Origin: Streptomyces gobiensis
GTDB lineage: Bacteria > Actinomycetota > Actinomycetes > Streptomycetales > Streptomycetaceae
Length of the DNA stretch: 64,000 nt
Assembly (NCBI RefSeq): GCF_021216675.1
Contig: NZ_CP086120.1
Coordinates: 682,001 to 746,000, forward strand
Direction: 5' to 3'
Made by a program: the position numbers and the translations under genes. The notes under the pieces are model-generated. The model did not search any database and had not been told where the DNA came from. It saw only the letters and a list, made by a program, of their open reading frames with translations. Shown here in pieces: positions 61,701 through 64,000 of this stretch (the stretch's first letter is position 1; each line of letters begins with the position of its first letter).

Positions 61701-61863
61701 GTCGGATGATCCGGAGGTCGCGATGGCGCTCACGGAGCATTCGGCGCTGATCGCGAATGAGGTGCTGGCGGCGGAGCTCTCGTCCGACGAGCCGGATGGC
61801 TCTTTCGGCGAGGCCTTCGAGGACGAGGCCCTCTCCCTCACCTTCCACCTACGCAAGGCGTAA
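58720..61863 (+). CDS. ileS: Isoleucyl-tRNA synthetase
   Basis: 1047-aa class I synthetase. The signature HIGH position reads GAHH (residues 60-63, in NGMPGAHHIEAR) instead of HxGH; KMSKS is KMSKH (residues about 597-601, DGRKMSKHLGN). Editing domain (CP1) about 200-400, anticodon domain from about 690, C-terminal domain with CP-type region. The long form resembles the IleS2/eukaryote-like type. Starts 9 bp after the GGAGG exposed by the T-box. Single ileS in this window. Confidence 0.97.
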   Translation: MSPTPQYRQVPAQVDLPALEHDVLDFWRESKIFARSLEQSEGRPEWVFYEGPPTGNGMPGAHHIEARVFKDVFPRFRTMRGYHVSRKAGWDCHGLPVELAVEKELGFNGKKDIEAYGIAEFNAKCRESVTRYTDAFAELTQRMGYWVDLDDAYRTMDPQYIESVWWSLKEIFNKGLLAQDHRVAPWCPRCGTGLSDHELAQGYETVVDPSVYVRFPVTSGPLAGDASLLVWTTTPWTLVSNTAVATHPEVTYVVATDGTEKLVVAEPLLARALGEGWTATGQTFTGAEMERWTYQRPFDLVELDGAHFIVNAEYVTTEDGTGLVHQAPAFGEDDLKVCRAYGLPVVNPVLPDGTFKPELALVGGQFFKKADEALVADLEARGKLFRHLAYEHSYPHCWRCHTALLYYAQPSWYIRTTQIKDALLRENENTNWFPESVKHGRFGDWLSNNVDWALSRNRYWGTPLPIWRCAENHLTCVGSLAELSELTGTDQSGLDPHRPFIDEVTFGCPAEGCSLTAERVPEVIDAWYDSGSMPFAQWGYPYHNKDVFEKRYPAQFISEAIDQTRGWFYTLMAVGTLVFDKSSYENVVCLGHILAEDGRKMSKHLGNILEPIPLMEQHGADAVRWFMAAGGSPWAARRVGHGTIQEVVRKTLLTYWNTVAFQALYARTSGWAPRASDPAPDERPLLDRWLLSELHALIDQVTTAMDTFDTQRAGKLMSTFVDDLSNWYVRRSRRRFWQGDAAALRTLHEVIETVTRLMAPLVPFITERVWQDLVVPVTPDAAESVHLTNWPVADLEAIDPQLSADMLLVRRLVELGRATRAESGVKTRQPLSRALVAAQGFELLSDDLREQIAEELNVTRLASLAEVGGSLVDTSAKANFRALGRRFGKGTQPVAKAIAAADAAELSAALRAGTAAVEIEGERVALSPEEVIITETPREGWSVASDTGATVALDLEITPELRRAGLARDAIRLIQEARKNSGLDVADRIALRWRSDDPEVAMALTEHSALIANEVLAAELSSDEPDGSFGEAFEDEALSLTFHLRKA

Positions 61864-62049
61864 CGGGGCCTCCCCAGACCTCACACAGTGTTGTGGGCAC
61901 TCGCAAGCCCCGCGAGGGGCTGTGGGTGGGCACAACATCCGGCCACCGGCCCGCACCGGACCATCCCCCGGGCCCCGGGGCGAAGCCCCGCCACGCGGCG
62001 GAGCCGCATATCGGTACAGCTGGGAACGGGGTTGGGGAAGTGCACCGTC
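61864..62049. repeat. Palindromic repeat cluster downstream of ileS
   Basis: TGTTGTGGGCA (61889-61899) pairs with TGGGCACAACA (61927-61937); then a reverse copy of the two-hairpin GGCTCCGCCGC/GGGGCTTCGCCCC module at about 61974-62024. No gene. Confidence 0.75.
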
Positions 62050-62085
62050 AAAGGGCCGGGCCCCCGTTCGGGGGCCCGGCCCTTT
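62050..62085. terminator. Bidirectional terminator between ileS and divIVA
   Basis: Perfect 16-bp stem (62050-62065 with 62070-62085, loop GTTC) with A3/T3 ends. Confidence 0.88.
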
Positions 62086-62124
62086 GCGATATGCCGGTTG
62101 TGCCGTCCTAGCGGACGGCGGCGC

Positions 62125-63216
62125 TCAGTTGTCGTCCTCGTCGATGAGGAAGCCACGCATAGGCGACGGCGCCGCCTGCTGCATCGGCTGCGGACCCTGC
62201 GGCCGGACCGGAGCCATGGGCTGGGTCATGGCCGGGGACATCTGCTGCTGACCGCCGTACGTCTGCTGACCGCCACCCTGACTGTGGCCACCGTGGCTGT
62301 TCGGACCGCCGCCCATCGACTGGTTGCCGCCCATGGACTGGTGGCCGCCCATGGTGCCACCACCGCCGGGGGCACCGGCCGACGCCATCGAGGGGGACGG
62401 CGGCAGTGAGGCGGTCGCCGGGGTCCGCGGCGGGGCGAGGGAGTCGTCGGACTGGTTCTCCAGCTGGCGCAGCTGGCTCTCCAGGTACGACTTCAGCCGC
62501 GTACGGTACTCGCGCTCAAAGCCGCGCAGGTCCTCGACCTTGCGCTCCAGCGTGGCGCGGGCGGACTCCAGGGAGCCCATCGCGACACGGTGCTTTTCCT
62601 GCGCGTCCCGCTCCAGCGCGTCCGCCTTGGCACGGGCGTCCCGCTCCAGACCCTCGGCGCGGCTGCGCGCCTCACCGACGATCTTGTTGGCCTCGGAACG
62701 GGCCTCAGCGATCGCCTGGTCGGCGGTCTGCTGGGCGAGCGACAGCACACGTGCGGCGCTGTCGTTGTTCTGGCCGCCACCCGGCTGCTGCATCTGCGGG
62801 CCGGGACCGCCCATCGGGCCACCGTGGCCCATCGGGCCGGGACCGTGCGGACCGCCCTGCGGGCCGCCGGGACCGGCGGGCAGCTGCGGTGCACCACCGG
62901 GCAGCTGGGGCGGACCGCCCATCTGCTGCTGCCCCGGCGGGACCGGCTGCGGTCCGGATATGGCGGCGGGGACGGGCGCCCCCTGAGGACGGTCCTGGGG
63001 CTGCTCCTGCTTGCGCATGCCCTGCTGCTGGTTCTGCGCGGCGGCACGGGTGGCCGCCGCCAGCTTGGCGCGCAGGTCTTCGTTCTCCCGGAGCAGACGA
63101 GTCAGTTCGGCTTCGACCTCGTCTAGGAAGGCATCGACCTCGTCCTCGTCATAGCCTTCTCGGAGGCGGACGGTCGTGAACTGCTTGTTCCGCACGTCCT
63201 CGGGGGTCAGCGGCAT
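62125..63216 (-). CDS. divIVA: DivIVA polar growth protein
   Basis: 363 aa. N-terminal DivIVA domain [33 protein letters not shown], coiled coils at about 27-60 and 145-240, and long Gln/Pro/Gly-rich linkers ([12 protein letters not shown] repeats) in the middle and C-terminal part, the extended Streptomyces form. It organises tip growth. Start ATG has a GAGGTGAAGAG site. Upstream neighbours are yggT and sepF, the usual division-gene order. Confidence 0.96.
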   Translation of the reverse strand: MPLTPEDVRNKQFTTVRLREGYDEDEVDAFLDEVEAELTRLLRENEDLRAKLAAATRAAAQNQQQGMRKQEQPQDRPQGAPVPAAISGPQPVPPGQQQMGGPPQLPGGAPQLPAGPGGPQGGPHGPGPMGHGGPMGGPGPQMQQPGGGQNNDSAARVLSLAQQTADQAIAEARSEANKIVGEARSRAEGLERDARAKADALERDAQEKHRVAMGSLESARATLERKVEDLRGFEREYRTRLKSYLESQLRQLENQSDDSLAPPRTPATASLPPSPSMASAGAPGGGGTMGGHQSMGGNQSMGGGPNSHGGHSQGGGQQTYGGQQQMSPAMTQPMAPVRPQGPQPMQQAAPSPMRGFLIDEDDN

Positions 63217-63265
63217 CTCTTCACCTCAACGTAGGTCATCGGCATATCGGCAAGACCGTACTCGC

Positions 63266-63550
63266 TCACAACCTGGCCACGATGCTAATCAGGATGTAAA
63301 CGATGATCATCAATACGAAGAAGGACAGGTCGAGCGCCACACCCCCGAAGCGCAGCGGCGGGATAAACCGCCGCAGGAGCTTGAGTGGCGGATCAGTGAC
63401 AGTGTAGGTGGCCTCCAGAACGACCACCATCGCCTTGCCGGGCTGCCATGAGCGGGCGAACATGAAGACGTAGTCCATCACCAGCCGGAAGATCAGCACG
63501 CCCAGGAAAACTTGCAGCGCAATGAGGATCACCTGTTGTGCGATGTCCAT
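63266..63550 (-). CDS. YggT-family membrane protein
   Basis: 94 aa with two membrane helices (about 7-27 and 68-92); TVTDPPLKLLRRFIPPLRFGGVALDLSFF is the family signature. Located between sepF and divIVA, as in many Gram-positive bacteria; probable role in division or membrane organisation, unproven. Confidence 0.93.
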   Translation of the reverse strand: MDIAQQVILIALQVFLGVLIFRLVMDYVFMFARSWQPGKAMVVVLEATYTVTDPPLKLLRRFIPPLRFGGVALDLSFFVLMIIVYILISIVARL

Positions 63551-63616
63551 CCTGCGCTTCCCTCTCCCCTGGGGTCGTGTCCGGCCTGGTGACCGGGGTC
63601 CATCCGGTGTTGTGTC

Positions 63617-64000
63617 TCAGCTCTGGTTGAAGAACCCGCCCTCTGCGATGCGGGCCTTGTCCTCCGCCGTGACATCGACGTTAGCAGGAGACAGCAGAAA
63701 CACCTTCTGCGTCACCCGCTCAATACTTCCATGCAGCCCGAAGACCAGACCGGCGGCAAAGTCGACAAGTCGCTTTGCGTCGGTATCGTCCATCTCCGTC
63801 AGATTCATGATCACCGGAGTGCCCTCACGGAAGTGTTCCCCGATGGTACGGGCTTCGTTGTAGGTCCGGGGGTGGAGTGTGGTGATCCGGTAGGGCTCCC
63901 GCTCAGACACGACCTTGGGCATGATCACCGGCGCACTCTTCTCCAGGCTCGGACGGTCAGGTGTGATGGATGACACTGGAGCAATTCTGCCGACTCGCCC
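63617..64000 (-). CDS. sepF: SepF cell-division protein, C-terminal part
   Basis: Frame runs off the right edge, so the N-terminus with the membrane-anchoring helix is missing. The visible 128 codons hold the whole FtsZ-binding domain ([23 protein letters not shown], then [13 protein letters not shown]...QKVFLL). Upstream of the apparent GTG at 63976 the same frame continues with GRIAPV, the usual SepF linker, so that GTG is internal. Confidence 0.93.
   Translation of the reverse strand, partial: GRVGRIAPVSSITPDRPSLEKSAPVIMPKVVSEREPYRITTLHPRTYNEARTIGEHFREGTPVIMNLTEMDDTDAKRLVDFAAGLVFGLHGSIERVTQKVFLLSPANVDVTAEDKARIAEGGFFNQS

Overview
The window is a high-GC actinomycete chromosome segment with Streptomyces character: many GTG starts, densely overlapping genes, and the Streptomyces core order gltBD - lgt - trp/his - dnaE - phoD - rluD/lspA - ileS - divIVA - sepF. 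I saw no phage, transposase, CRISPR array, rRNA or tRNA. It reads as core chromosome with a few lineage-specific insertions, mainly at the left end.

Layout. 1-6.3 kb: the visible part of an alpha-helical protein of unknown function and a 74-aa partner, a cytoplasmic serpin, a sugar ABC importer without its own ATPase, and a lipoprotein. 6.4-16 kb: glutamate synthase (gltBD, with a GlnR-like site upstream), a VIT1/CCC1-type transporter, lgt and a DsbA-like thiol protein. 15.8-21.8 kb: an acetate-type SSS symporter with its DUF485 subunit, followed by a tightly coupled LytS kinase - LytTR regulator - small membrane protein - second SSS symporter operon. 21.8-36.3 kb: one long minus-strand amino-acid block, trpA-trpB-trpM-trpC, membrane proteins, trpE, hisI, then hisF-ridA-priA-hisH-small protein-hisB-hisC-hisD, interrupted by two plus-strand genes. 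trpF and hisA activity are both expected from PriA; trpD, trpG, hisG and hisE are not here. 36.4-43.5 kb: a beta-helix-like membrane protein, a LON-domain protein, a YbaK deacylase, a 24-aa ribosomal protein bL37, an ABC-2 exporter with a duplicated ATPase tail, and a NYN nuclease-like protein. 43.7-54.2 kb: a small hydrophilic protein, dnaE, a membrane protein, a second DsbA-like protein, phoD, a Ser/Thr kinase, a hydrolase and an MscS channel. 54.2-64 kb: rluD-like gene, secreted M6-type protease, lspA, a DksA-type protein with a histone-H1-like tail, ileS behind a translational T-box, divIVA, yggT and a truncated sepF.

Between many convergent genes lie GC-rich palindromic elements built from a few shared modules; several act as, or sit beside, intrinsic terminators. 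The observations most worth a second look are the IleS GXHH active-site signature, the T-box with a readable alternative pairing around the ileS Shine-Dalgarno, the probably leaderless bL37 gene, the short TrpM gene inside trpC-trpB, the tandem operator-like repeat upstream of hisD, the duplicated ABC ATPase tail, and the paired symporter/LytS-LytTR carboxylate-sensing module.
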